Part shown: positions 29,691 to 37,991 of the stretch, one piece after another | Position numbering within the stretch: position 1 is the first letter of the stretch | Layout: each line of letters opens with the position of its first letter | Source of the DNA: Novosphingobium kunmingense | Lineage (GTDB): Bacteria > Pseudomonadota > Alphaproteobacteria > Sphingomonadales > Sphingomonadaceae | Length of the DNA: 64,000 nucleotides | NCBI RefSeq assembly: GCF_002813245.1 | Contig: NZ_PHUF01000002.1 | Location: forward strand, 620,001-684,000 | Direction of reading: 5' to 3' | The notes under the pieces: model-generated | Seen by the model: only the letters and a program-made list of their open reading frames with translations | Databases searched by the model: none | Told to the model about the DNA's origin: nothing | Program-made: the position numbers and the translations under genes

Positions 29691-30112
29691 CGGGCCGGAG
29701 GCGGTGGGGGCTGTCGCTCGAATCGCTCGAGCGCTGGATCGAATACCGCCCAGTCTGGTGCGTCGTCGGTCCAGATGATCGTCAGGGGCCGAAGGCCATG
29801 CGGCGCGTCGATCACGCCGAGCCGCACAGTCTTCAAGGTCGGGCGCGCCGAAGACTGCGCATAGATCTGCGTTCCGCAAGCCGGGCAAAAGGAATGGGTC
29901 AGCGTGTTCCCGCTGGCGGCGGTCCACGACGAGCTGGCGCGATTACCCGCAATTTCTACCGCTTCGGCCGGGAATATCGCATTGTTGGTTGGGCCGCCCG
30001 CCGCGATGGCCTGACATTGCCGGCACCAGCACTGGCGGGAGGCCAGCGGCTCGGCATCGATCCGCAGCGTGACCGCCCCGCAACCGCAGCGCCCGGAATA
30101 AGGCGCGGCCAT
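29687..30112 (-). CDS. GFA family zinc protein
   Basis: Protein of 141 residues of the glutathione-dependent formaldehyde-activating (GFA) fold. Zinc-binding cysteines are in GRCGCGAV, CWCRQC and CPACGTQ. Family members bind glutathione adducts, but most are uncharacterised, so formaldehyde detoxification is not implied. It starts 3 bases after the MoxR stop and overlaps the DUF817 start by 4 bases. The proline-rich end (QPPPPPAR) is probably a flexible tail. Confidence 0.9.
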   Translation of the reverse strand: MAAPYSGRCGCGAVTLRIDAEPLASRQCWCRQCQAIAAGGPTNNAIFPAEAVEIAGNRASSSWTAASGNTLTHSFCPACGTQIYAQSSARPTLKTVRLGVIDAPHGLRPLTIIWTDDAPDWAVFDPALERFERQPPPPPAR

Positions 30113-30115
30113 GGC

Positions 30116-30961
30116 TCAGTTCTGCCGGCGCGCCATGAAGGCGAGCCGTTCGAACAGCATGACGTCCTGCTCGTTCTTGAGCAGCGCACCGTGCAGCGGC
30201 GGGATCGCCTTGGTCGGGTCGCGGTTCTGCAGCACGTCGAGCGGCATGTCCTCGTTGAGCAGCAGCTTGAGCCAATCGAGCAGTTCGCTCGTGCTCGGCT
30301 TCTTCTTGAGGCCCGGCACTTCGCGCACTTCGTAGAAGACGTCCATCGCCTTGGTGACCAGCGCCTTCTGGATGCCGGGGAAGTGGACGTCGATGATCGC
30401 CTGCATCGTGTCTCGATCGGGGAACTTGATGTAGTGGAAGAAGCAGCGGCGCAGGAAGGCGTCGGGCAGTTCCTTCTCATTGTTCGAGGTGATCACCACA
30501 ATCGGGCGTTCCTTGGCCGCGATGCGCTCCTTCGTTTCGTAAACGTCGAAGCTCATGCGATCTAGTTCCTGGAGAAGGTCGTTGGGGAACTCGATGTCCG
30601 CCTTGTCGATCTCGTCGATCAGCAGGACGGGCAGCTGGGGCGAAGTGAAAGCGTCCCACAGCTTGCCCCGCTTGATGTAGTTGGCGATGTCGTGAACCCG
30701 CTCGTCGCCAAGCTGGCCGTCGCGCAGGCGGGCGACCGCATCGTACTCGTAGAGGCCCTGTTGCGCCTTTGTGGTCGACTTGACGTTCCACTCGATCAGC
30801 GGAGCGCCGGTCGCCTTGGCGATTTCGTGCGCCAGCACGGTCTTGCCCGTGCCTGGCTCCCCCTTGACCAGCAGCGGGCGGCGCAGCAGCACCGCGGCGT
30901 TGACGGCCACCTTCAGATCATCGGTGGCAACGTAGTTGCTGGTCCCTTCGAAACGCTGCAT
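30116..30961 (-). CDS. MoxR family AAA+ ATPase
   Basis: AAA+ ATPase of 281 residues with Walker A GEPGTGKT (34-41), Walker B LLIDEIDKAD and a sensor I Asn in ITSNNEKELPDAFLRRC. MoxR proteins act with VWA-domain partners to mature or assemble metalloenzymes or envelope complexes; the target is unknown here. It is the first gene of a four-gene operon (MoxR, GFA, DUF817, VWA) with gaps of 3, -4 and 4 bases. A palindrome upstream may be its operator. Confidence 0.94.
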   Translation of the reverse strand: MQRFEGTSNYVATDDLKVAVNAAVLLRRPLLVKGEPGTGKTVLAHEIAKATGAPLIEWNVKSTTKAQQGLYEYDAVARLRDGQLGDERVHDIANYIKRGKLWDAFTSPQLPVLLIDEIDKADIEFPNDLLQELDRMSFDVYETKERIAAKERPIVVITSNNEKELPDAFLRRCFFHYIKFPDRDTMQAIIDVHFPGIQKALVTKAMDVFYEVREVPGLKKKPSTSELLDWLKLLLNEDMPLDVLQNRDPTKAIPPLHGALLKNEQDVMLFERLAFMARRQN

Positions 30962-30982
30962 GCGCTAATTCCTGTCCCGGTT

Positions 30983-30996
30983 TAATCGTTCGATTA
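30983..30996 (-). promoter_or_regulatory. Palindromic operator candidate of the MoxR operon
   Basis: TAATCG-TT-CGATTA is a perfect 6+6 inverted repeat 22 bases upstream of the MoxR ATG. On the minus strand TAATCG can serve as the -10 of a promoter whose -35 is TTGCAA 18 bases away, so a repressor bound here would block transcription. Confidence 0.45.
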
Positions 30997-31064
30997 GTTG
31001 GCATAGGTGGCACTTTGCAACGAGGCAAGAGCGATTGCGCATCGCTGCGCAGCCGAGAAACCGA

Positions 31065-33062
31065 TCAGGCGTCGATCATTTCCGGATCGATTTCGCCGGC
31101 GCGGTTCTGGATGAACATGAAGCGCTGCGCGGGGTCGCGGCCCATCAGCTTGTCGACCAGGTCCTTGACCGCCGCACGCCCTTCGTATTCGAGGGGCAGG
31201 GTGATGCGCAGCAGGCTGCGCTTCTCGGGATCCATGGTGGTTTCGCGCAGCTGTTGCGGGTTCATTTCGCCAAGTCCCTTGAACCGGCCGACCTCGACCT
31301 TCTTGCCCTTGAACTGCGTCGCTTCGAGTTCGGCGCGGTGCGCGTCGTCGCGGGCATAGGCACTCTCCTTGCCGGCAGTCAGCCTGTAGAGCGGTGGCTG
31401 GGCAAGATAGAGGTGCCCGCGCCGAACGACCTCGGGCATTTCCTGGAAGAAGAAGGTCATCAGCAACGTGGCAATGTGCGCTCCGTCGACGTCGGCATCG
31501 GTCATGATGATGATGCGGTCGTAGCGCAGGTTGTCCGGATTGCAGTCCTTGCGGAACCCGCAGCCCAGCGCGAGGCCGAGGTCGGCAATCTCGCTGTTGG
31601 CGCGGATCTTGTCCGCCGTGGCGCTGGCAACGTTCAGAATCTTGCCGCGGATCGGCAGGATCGCCTGGCTCTTGCGGTCGCGCGCCTGCTTGGCGCTGCC
31701 ACCGGCGCTGTCGCCTTCGACAATGAACAGTTCGGTTTCGGCATCGCTTTCGCCCGAGCAGTCGGTCAGTTTGCCAGGCAGGCGCAACTTGCGGGCGTTG
31801 GTGGCGGTCTTGCGCTTGACCTCGCGCTCGGCCTTTCGCCGCAGGCGATCGTCCATCCGCTCCATGACATGACCGAGCAGTGCCTTGCCCCGCTCCATGT
31901 TGTCGGCGAGGAAATGGTCAAAGTGGTCGCGCACCGCATTTTCGACCAGGCGAGCCGCCTCGGGGCTGGTCAGGCGATCCTTGGTCTGGCTCTGGAACTG
32001 GGGATCGCGGACGAAGACCGACAGCATCACCTCGCTCCCGGTGATCACGTCTTCGGGCGCGATGTCCTTGGCCTTCTTCTGGCCGATCAGGTCGGCGAAG
32101 GCGCGGATTCCCTTGGTCAGCGCCGCGCGCAGTCCTTGTTCGTGGGTTCCGCCATCGGGCGTCGGAATCGTGTTGCAATAATAGCTGTAGGCCCCGTCCG
32201 ACCACAGCGGCCAGGCGATCGCCCATTCAACCCGACCCTGTTCCTCGCCCGGAAAATCCTGGCTGCCGGAAAAGAACTGGGTGGTCACGCATTCGCGCGA
32301 ACCGATCTGCTCCCTGAGGTGATCGGCAAGGCCGCCTGGAAACTGGAAGACCGCTTCGGCCGGAACGTCGTCGCTGACCAAGGTCGGCGAGCACTTCCAG
32401 CGGATCTCGACCCCGGCGAAGAGATACGCCTTGGACCGGACCAGCTTGAACAGGCGCGCAGGCTTGAACTTCGCGTCCTCGCCGAAAATTTCGGTGTCGG
32501 GGACGAATGACACGCTGGTGCCGCGCCGGTTGGGCGTACCGCCGAGGTGCTGCAACCGGCCCAGCGTCTCGCCGCGCGAGAATTCCTGCGCGTAAAGCTG
32601 CTTGTCGCGCGCCACTTCGACGCGGGTCAGGGTGGAGAGCGCGTTGACCACGCTGATGCCGACGCCGTGCAGGCCGCCGCTGGTGGCATAGGCCTTGCCC
32701 GAGAATTTGCCGCCCGAGTGCAGGGTCGACAGGATCACCTCAAGCGCGGACTTGCCAGGATAGCGCGGATGCTCGTCCACCGGGATCCCGCGGCCGTTGT
32801 CGACGATTGTCAGCTTGCCCGGCGTTGCCGCCTGCTCCTCAAGCTTGACCTCTATGCGGTTGGCATGGCCGGCGACCGCCTCGTCCATCGCATTGTCGAG
32901 GACCTCGGCAGCGAGGTGGTGCAGCGCGCGTTCGTCGGTGCCGCCGATATACATGCCGGGACGGCGACGGACCGGCTCAAGCCCCTCGAGCACCTCGATG
33001 GCGCTGCCGTCATAGGAATCGCCGCTGCTGGCGGGCAGCTTGTCAAACAGGTCATCGGCCAT
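31065..33062 (-). CDS. parE: DNA topoisomerase IV subunit B
   Basis: ATPase subunit (665 residues) of topoisomerase IV, which decatenates daughter chromosomes. GHKL ATPase motifs are DNAMDEA and DNGRGIPVDEH; the TOPRIM domain carries EGDSAGGSAKQARD and DADVDGAHI. The start at 33062 gives MADDLFDKLP, followed by the expected EVLEGLEPVRRRPGMYIG. ParE rather than GyrB is inferred from length (no GyrB insertion) and from the start. It follows the LpoA-like gene on the same strand by 59 bases. Confidence 0.96.
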   Translation of the reverse strand: MADDLFDKLPASSGDSYDGSAIEVLEGLEPVRRRPGMYIGGTDERALHHLAAEVLDNAMDEAVAGHANRIEVKLEEQAATPGKLTIVDNGRGIPVDEHPRYPGKSALEVILSTLHSGGKFSGKAYATSGGLHGVGISVVNALSTLTRVEVARDKQLYAQEFSRGETLGRLQHLGGTPNRRGTSVSFVPDTEIFGEDAKFKPARLFKLVRSKAYLFAGVEIRWKCSPTLVSDDVPAEAVFQFPGGLADHLREQIGSRECVTTQFFSGSQDFPGEEQGRVEWAIAWPLWSDGAYSYYCNTIPTPDGGTHEQGLRAALTKGIRAFADLIGQKKAKDIAPEDVITGSEVMLSVFVRDPQFQSQTKDRLTSPEAARLVENAVRDHFDHFLADNMERGKALLGHVMERMDDRLRRKAEREVKRKTATNARKLRLPGKLTDCSGESDAETELFIVEGDSAGGSAKQARDRKSQAILPIRGKILNVASATADKIRANSEIADLGLALGCGFRKDCNPDNLRYDRIIIMTDADVDGAHIATLLMTFFFQEMPEVVRRGHLYLAQPPLYRLTAGKESAYARDDAHRAELEATQFKGKKVEVGRFKGLGEMNPQQLRETTMDPEKRSLLRITLPLEYEGRAAVKDLVDKLMGRDPAQRFMFIQNRAGEIDPEMIDA

Positions 33063-33121
33063 AAGGGACAGTCTATAGAATGCCGCGATTCCGCCGCGCA
33101 AGGTGCGCGCGGCGGTTATCG

Positions 33122-34261
33122 TCAGTCGGCAAATTTCGCCGGAGCGGGGCTGACCACTGTGACCGATCCAGCCTTGGCCTCGCGCACTTCGAGCGCGCGA
33201 TCGATCGCACCGTCAAGGCCGAAGCGGAACGGCCCGTCGAGGCCAAGGAAGCCGTCGCGCTCGGTCAGGCGGGCGACGGGGAAGGGCGTGCCCGGTCGCC
33301 AGTCGCGCGCGACCCGCACGGTGAGGAGGACGCTGTCGTAGCCCATCGTTGCCATGCGATAGGGCGCCGCGCCGAACCGCGCCTTGTAGCTGTCCGAGAA
33401 CTGCCGGAAACGGTTGTCCGGCACGGCCGAGAACCACGATCCGCGCAGGGCCGCCGTTTTGGCAATGGCGCTTTCGCCGCTCCACAACTCGGTGCCGAGC
33501 AGGCGGGGCGTGGCTGCCCCGCGCTTGAGGTTGGGAGCGGCAAGGACGGCAAAGCGAGACCCATCGGCAATCATGATCGCGTCGAATGCGCCGCGCCCGC
33601 GCAGCCGCTGCGCCGCGCTGATCACCGAGGTGTTTGCCCGGTCGTAGGTCGAGGTAGCGACGACCGTTCCGCCGCTCGCTCGGACCGATGTGTTGAACGC
33701 GGCCGACGCACGACTGCCGTAGTCGCCGTTCGGCGCGAGCAGGCCAAACCGCAGCGCGCCGCGCCCGCGGGCCCATCGCACAGTACGGTCGATCGAATTC
33801 TCGGGCGTGGTACCCATCTGGAACACGTCGCGCGTCGCAACGCCCTGGTCGCTGCTGTAGGTGATCAGCGGCACCTTCGCGGCGCGCGCAACGCTTGCAA
33901 CAGGAGCAACCTCGTCCGCCTGCAATGGTCCGAGGATCAGTTTGGCGCCTTCGCCTACCGCCTTGCGCGCCGCCGCCGACGCGCCGGTGGCCGTGTCGTA
34001 GGTGGTGATGCGGATGTTCCTGGCGTTGGTGTCGAGCAGGGCCATGGTGGTCGCGTTGGCGATCGACTGGCCGATCCCGGCGTTCGCACCCGACAACGGC
34101 ACCAGAAGGGCGACGCGGTGGCGCGACTGGTCACCCGGCAGGTTGTCGGTCGGCGGAGCAGGGGTCTTGCCGGGTCCTCCCGGCACCATCTTGCACCCTG
34201 CCAGCAGCAGGGCCGTCGCGGCGACGATCACCCGCCGTTTGGTAATGCGACCTTCGATCAT
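33122..34261 (-). CDS. LpoA-like lipoprotein (PBP activator / periplasmic-binding fold)
   Basis: Lipoprotein of 379 residues (LLLAGC, lipidated Cys23) with a type I periplasmic-binding fold (VALLVPLSG, ILGPLQADEVAPVA, PLITYSSD). It corresponds to the C-terminal part of LpoA, the outer-membrane activator of penicillin-binding protein 1A; the TPR-like N-terminal domain of enterobacterial LpoA is absent. Placement next to rsmI and yraN, as in E. coli, supports this. An amino-acid ABC transporter binding protein is the alternative, but no transporter genes are near. Confidence 0.85.
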   Translation of the reverse strand: MIEGRITKRRVIVAATALLLAGCKMVPGGPGKTPAPPTDNLPGDQSRHRVALLVPLSGANAGIGQSIANATTMALLDTNARNIRITTYDTATGASAAARKAVGEGAKLILGPLQADEVAPVASVARAAKVPLITYSSDQGVATRDVFQMGTTPENSIDRTVRWARGRGALRFGLLAPNGDYGSRASAAFNTSVRASGGTVVATSTYDRANTSVISAAQRLRGRGAFDAIMIADGSRFAVLAAPNLKRGAATPRLLGTELWSGESAIAKTAALRGSWFSAVPDNRFRQFSDSYKARFGAAPYRMATMGYDSVLLTVRVARDWRPGTPFPVARLTERDGFLGLDGPFRFGLDGAIDRALEVREAKAGSVTVVSPAPAKFAD

Positions 34262-34300
34262 GCTTGTAGCTCTCCTCCGCGCGGTCCATTGGGCTGTGCC

Positions 34301-35128
34301 ATGGACGCGCCGCTCTTACCCGGTCTCTACATTGTCGCCACGCCGATTGGCAATCTGGGGGACATGACGCTCAGGGGGGCCGAGATACTCCGTGGCGTGT
34401 CTGCGATAGCCTGTGAGGACACCCGGGTCACCGGCAAGCTTCTGCATCACCTCGGCATCAAGACGCGGATGATCCGCTATGACGATCACGCCAGCGACAG
34501 TCAGCGCGGCGGCATTCTCTCGCTGGCGGCCGAACAGCCGGTGGCGCTGGTCAGCGATGCCGGCACGCCGCTGATTTCCGATCCCGGCTTCAAGCTGGTG
34601 CGCGAAGCTCGCGCGCTCGGCATCGCGGTGACCAGCCTCCCTGGGCCGAGTGCCGCGATCGTCGCGCTGACCCTGTCGGGCCTGCCGACCGACCGGTTTC
34701 TCTTCGCCGGCTTCCTGCCGAGCAAGGCCAAGGCCCGCGCCGATGCGCTAGCCGGCGTGGCCGCCGTCCCGGCTACGCTGGTCTTCTACGAGACCGCCCC
34801 GCGCCTTGCCGACAGCCTTGCCGCCATCGCCGATGCGCTTCCCGGGCGCGAGGTTGCCGTGGCACGCGAGTTGACCAAGAAATTCGAGGAATGCCGCAGC
34901 GGCGCTCCCGCCGAGCTCATGGCCCACTATGCCGCGCAGCCGCCCAAGGGCGAGATCGTGCTGATGATCGCCCCGCCCGGTGAAGCGCCCGCAGATGCCA
35001 TCGATCCCGACGAACTGCTGCGTGCAGCGCTCCGCACCAGCAAGGCCTCGCAAGCCGCAGCCGAGGTGGCGCGGGTGACCGGGCTCGACCGCAAGGCGCT
35101 TTACGCCCGCGCGCTGGAGCTCAAGTGA
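34301..35128 (+). CDS. rsmI: 16S rRNA 2'-O-methyltransferase RsmI
   Basis: SAM-dependent tetrapyrrole-methylase-fold enzyme of 275 residues that methylates the ribose of C1402 in 16S rRNA. Signatures: LYIVATPIGNLGDMTLR near the start, CEDTRVTGKLL, and SDAGTPLISDPG. The ATG at 34301 was chosen over a very long upstream open frame that runs antisense through the LpoA-like gene. Divergent from that gene with only 39 bases between. GTGA overlap with yraN. Confidence 0.97.
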   Translation: MDAPLLPGLYIVATPIGNLGDMTLRGAEILRGVSAIACEDTRVTGKLLHHLGIKTRMIRYDDHASDSQRGGILSLAAEQPVALVSDAGTPLISDPGFKLVREARALGIAVTSLPGPSAAIVALTLSGLPTDRFLFAGFLPSKAKARADALAGVAAVPATLVFYETAPRLADSLAAIADALPGREVAVARELTKKFEECRSGAPAELMAHYAAQPPKGEIVLMIAPPGEAPADAIDPDELLRAALRTSKASQAAAEVARVTGLDRKALYARALELK

Positions 35129-35478
35129 AGGACCGCGCTGCACGCGAACGCGACGGTCGTCGCGGCGAAAGCCTCGCGGCCTGGTATCTGCGGCTGAAGG
35201 GATGGCGAATCCTGGCGCGGCGGGTCAAGACGCCCCGCGGAGAGATCGACCTGATTGCGCGGCGCGGCAACACCATCAGCTTCGTCGAGGTCAAATGGCG
35301 CGCTACTGCGGCAGAAGCCGACCAGGCGATCGATCCCTGGCGCCTGCGCCGGGTGGTGGAGGCCGCCCACGCGGTCGGCCCGCGTTTCGCACGCAAGGGC
35401 GAAGACCTGCGCATCGACGTGCTGCTCCTTGCGCCCGGCCGCCTGCCGCGCCACATCGTCAACGCCTCGCTGGCCTGA
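35125..35478 (+). CDS. yraN: YraN family (UPF0102) nuclease-like protein
   Basis: Protein of 117 residues of UPF0102, a family with an endonuclease-like fold: GRRGESLAAWYLRLKGWRIL, then PRGEIDLIARRGN and VEVKWR with the Asp and Glu-x-Lys typical of PD-(D/E)xK folds. Activity is unproven. The GTG start overlaps the rsmI stop (GTGA), so it is translationally coupled; the rsmI-yraN pairing is widely conserved. Confidence 0.93.
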   Translation: MKDRAARERDGRRGESLAAWYLRLKGWRILARRVKTPRGEIDLIARRGNTISFVEVKWRATAAEADQAIDPWRLRRVVEAAHAVGPRFARKGEDLRIDVLLLAPGRLPRHIVNASLA

Positions 35479-35496
35479 ACCGGAGTCTCACATCCC

Positions 35497-36459
35497 ATGT
35501 CCTTGCGCGTCGCGGTCCAGATGGACCCGCTGGAAACGATCAATATCGCCGGCGATTCAAGCTTCGCCCTGATGCTCGCGGCCCAGGCGCGCGGCCACAG
35601 CGTCATGCACTACGATGTGCGGACGCTGGCCTACGAAAGCGGACGGCTGACCGCCTGGGCCACACCGGTCACCGTGCAGCGCGTGCTGGGCAGCCACTTC
35701 GATCGTGACGACCATCGTCGGATCGACCTGGTCAAGGATGTCGACGTTGTCCTGATGCGGCAGGATCCGCCCTTCGACCTGTCCTACATCACGGCGACCC
35801 ATCTGCTTGAACGGCTCGAGGGCCAGACGCTGGTGGTCAACGATCCGGCCAGTGTCCGCAACGCGCCGGAAAAGGTTTTCGTACTCGACTTTGCGCAATT
35901 CATGCCGCCCACGCTGGTCGCCCGGCGGATCGAGGACGTACGCGATTTTCACGCCCGCCACCCCGGCGATCTCGTGATGAAGCCCTTGCACGGCAACGGC
36001 GGCAAGGCGGTGGTGCGGATTCCGGCCGACGGATCGAACCTGGGCGCGCTGATCGAACTGTTCGACAACGCCTGGGTCGAGCCGCACATGTTCCAGCCCT
36101 TCCTTCCGGACATCGCGCTCGGCGACAAGCGCATCGTCCTGGTCGATGGCGCGGTGGCCGGGGCGATCAACCGCCGACCGGGCGAGGGCGAATTCCGCTC
36201 GAACCTAGCTCAGGGCGGTTATGCCGAGGCAACCACGCTGACGGCGCGCGAGGACGAAATCTGCGCGGCGCTTGGTCCCGCACTCAGGGAACGCGGCCTC
36301 GTCTTTGTCGGTATCGACGTGATCGGCGGCCAATGGCTGACCGAGATCAACGTGACATCGCCCACCGGTATCGTCGCGATCGACCGCTTCAACGGCACCG
36401 ACACGCCCGGCCTCATCTGGGAGGCGATCGAACGCCGCCACAAGGCGCTCGCGGCCTGA
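35497..36459 (+). CDS. gshB: Glutathione synthase
   Basis: ATP-grasp enzyme of 320 residues that joins glycine to gamma-glutamylcysteine. Features: N-terminal substrate domain (MDPLETINIAGDSSFALML), ATP-grasp loop MKPLHGNGGKAVVRI, metal-binding ENVTSPTG-like end (EINVTSPTGI). Length matches the family. It is 18 bases after yraN in the rsmI-yraN-gshB transcription unit. Confidence 0.97.
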   Translation: MSLRVAVQMDPLETINIAGDSSFALMLAAQARGHSVMHYDVRTLAYESGRLTAWATPVTVQRVLGSHFDRDDHRRIDLVKDVDVVLMRQDPPFDLSYITATHLLERLEGQTLVVNDPASVRNAPEKVFVLDFAQFMPPTLVARRIEDVRDFHARHPGDLVMKPLHGNGGKAVVRIPADGSNLGALIELFDNAWVEPHMFQPFLPDIALGDKRIVLVDGAVAGAINRRPGEGEFRSNLAQGGYAEATTLTAREDEICAALGPALRERGLVFVGIDVIGGQWLTEINVTSPTGIVAIDRFNGTDTPGLIWEAIERRHKALAA

Positions 36460-36497
36460 CGCCCGGAACATAAGCAAGCGCGACAGGTTGCTGGCGG

Positions 36498-37097
36498 ATG
36501 GATGTCTGGATAATTCGCTTGATCGAGCAAGGCGGCTACTGGGGCATCGCCGCGCTGATGTTCATCGAAAACGTTTTTCCGCCGATTCCCAGCGAGCTGA
36601 TAATGGGTCTTGGCGGTGTGTTCGTAGCGCGCGGAACCATGGAGTTCTGGCCGCTTATGTTCGCCGGAACCGTCGGCTCCACGCTCGGCAACTATGTGTG
36701 GTTCCTGGCCGGTGACAAGCTTGGCTACCGCCGTTTGCAGCCTCTGGTCCGCCGACATGGCCGCTGGCTGACCATTTCCTGGAGCGATGTCGAGAAGGCG
36801 ACAGCTTTCTTCCAGCGTCACGGCCAGTGGATCGTCTTCTTCCTGCGTTTCTCGCCGTTCCTGCGCACGCTTATCTCGTTGCCGGCCGGGCTGACCCACA
36901 TGAAGCACTGGAAGTTCCTGGTCTTCACCTTCGCTGGCGCGGCGGTATGGAACGCACTGCTGATCGTCGGCGGGCACTGGCTGGCCGACTACATGGCAGC
37001 GATGGATCATCTGATTGGCCCAACCATCATGGCGATGATCCTGCTGGCTGTCGCCGCCTGGCTTTACCGCGTCATCCGGTGGCAGCCCGACGCCTGA
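36498..37097 (+). CDS. DedA family membrane protein
   Basis: Inner-membrane protein of 199 residues with the DedA/VTT signature: GGYWGIAALMFIENVFPPIPSE near the start and the re-entrant-loop segment FLRFSPFLRTLISLPAGL. Relatives flip undecaprenyl phosphate or phosphatidylethanolamine and support proton-motive-force balance; which lipid this one moves is unknown. It follows gshB by 38 bases on the same strand and is adjacent to the convergent xerC stop. Confidence 0.93.
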   Translation: MDVWIIRLIEQGGYWGIAALMFIENVFPPIPSELIMGLGGVFVARGTMEFWPLMFAGTVGSTLGNYVWFLAGDKLGYRRLQPLVRRHGRWLTISWSDVEKATAFFQRHGQWIVFFLRFSPFLRTLISLPAGLTHMKHWKFLVFTFAGAAVWNALLIVGGHWLADYMAAMDHLIGPTIMAMILLAVAAWLYRVIRWQPDA

Positions 37098-37991
37098 TCA
37101 GTCGCCTCGCGGGTGTGCGTGGCGGTAAACGTCCAGCAAGGTTGCGGCATCGACCTTGGTATAGATCTGCGTCGAACCCAAGCTGGCGTGGCCCAGAAGT
37201 TCCTGCAGCGATCGCAGGTCCGCTCCCGCGCCCAGAAGATGCGTCGCGAACGAATGGCGCAGCGCATGCGGCGTGGCGCTGGCAGGGAGGCTCAGCGCTG
37301 CGCGGGCCTTTGCCATGGCCTTCTGCACCATCCCTTGCGACAAGGGGCCTCCCTTTGCGCCGCGAAACAACGGCTCGCCCTTGACCAGAGCCCACGGGCA
37401 CTTCGCCGCGTAGTCCGCCACGGCATCACGCACCAGCGGCAATATAGGCACGGCGCGCTGCTTGCTGCCCTTGCCGGTGACGACCAGCACGTCGCCCATG
37501 GGGAGGACCTCGCCGGTGAGGGACAGTGCCTCTGCAATCCGCATGCCTGCGCCATAGAGCAGCAACAGTACCGCACGGTCGCGCGCGCCGATCCATTCGG
37601 CAGACGCATCCTCCTCCACCGCGACGGCGAGGTTGACCGCTTCGTCGGGGGTCACGGGGCGGGGAATTCCCTTCTTGATGCGCGGTCCGCGCATCCGCGG
37701 CGCGGCGGCGTCGAGCAATCCGGCGCGGTCGCGGGCAAAGGCGACGAAACCCTTGAGCGCCGACAGTTCGCGCGCGGCCGAAGCGTTGGTCAATCCCTCG
37801 GCGCGGCGGCGGGCAAGCTGGGCGCGCAGGGCCGGGGCCTCCATGCGAGCCAAAGTCGTCCAGTCGGCCGCGCCCGTCGCGTCGAGCAGGCGCGCGGCCG
37901 TAGCGACATAGGCGCGCACCGTGTGCGGACTGCGACGCCGACCGAGCGCAAGGTGGTTATGCCAGGCTTCAAGCAGTTCGGCGCGGGTCAT
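37098..37991 (-). CDS. xerC: Tyrosine recombinase XerC
   Basis: Site-specific recombinase of 297 residues that resolves chromosome dimers at dif with XerD. It has the N-terminal SAM-like DNA-binding domain and the catalytic set: Arg in GAGMRIAEAL, Lys in TGKGSKQR, HALRH in HALRHSFATHLL, LGHASL and the nucleophile Tyr in IYTKVD. The ATG at 37991 overlaps the hemW stop (ATGA). Last gene of the rph-rdgB-hemW-xerC operon; housekeeping, not a mobile-element integrase. Confidence 0.94.
   Translation of the reverse strand: MTRAELLEAWHNHLALGRRRSPHTVRAYVATAARLLDATGAADWTTLARMEAPALRAQLARRRAEGLTNASAARELSALKGFVAFARDRAGLLDAAAPRMRGPRIKKGIPRPVTPDEAVNLAVAVEEDASAEWIGARDRAVLLLLYGAGMRIAEALSLTGEVLPMGDVLVVTGKGSKQRAVPILPLVRDAVADYAAKCPWALVKGEPLFRGAKGGPLSQGMVQKAMAKARAALSLPASATPHALRHSFATHLLGAGADLRSLQELLGHASLGSTQIYTKVDAATLLDVYRHAHPRGD

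Noticed and set aside
37098-37991. Tyrosine recombinase as integrase of a mobile element
   Set aside because: It is in the rph-rdgB-hemW operon, has XerC length and motifs, and no attachment site or element genes are nearby.
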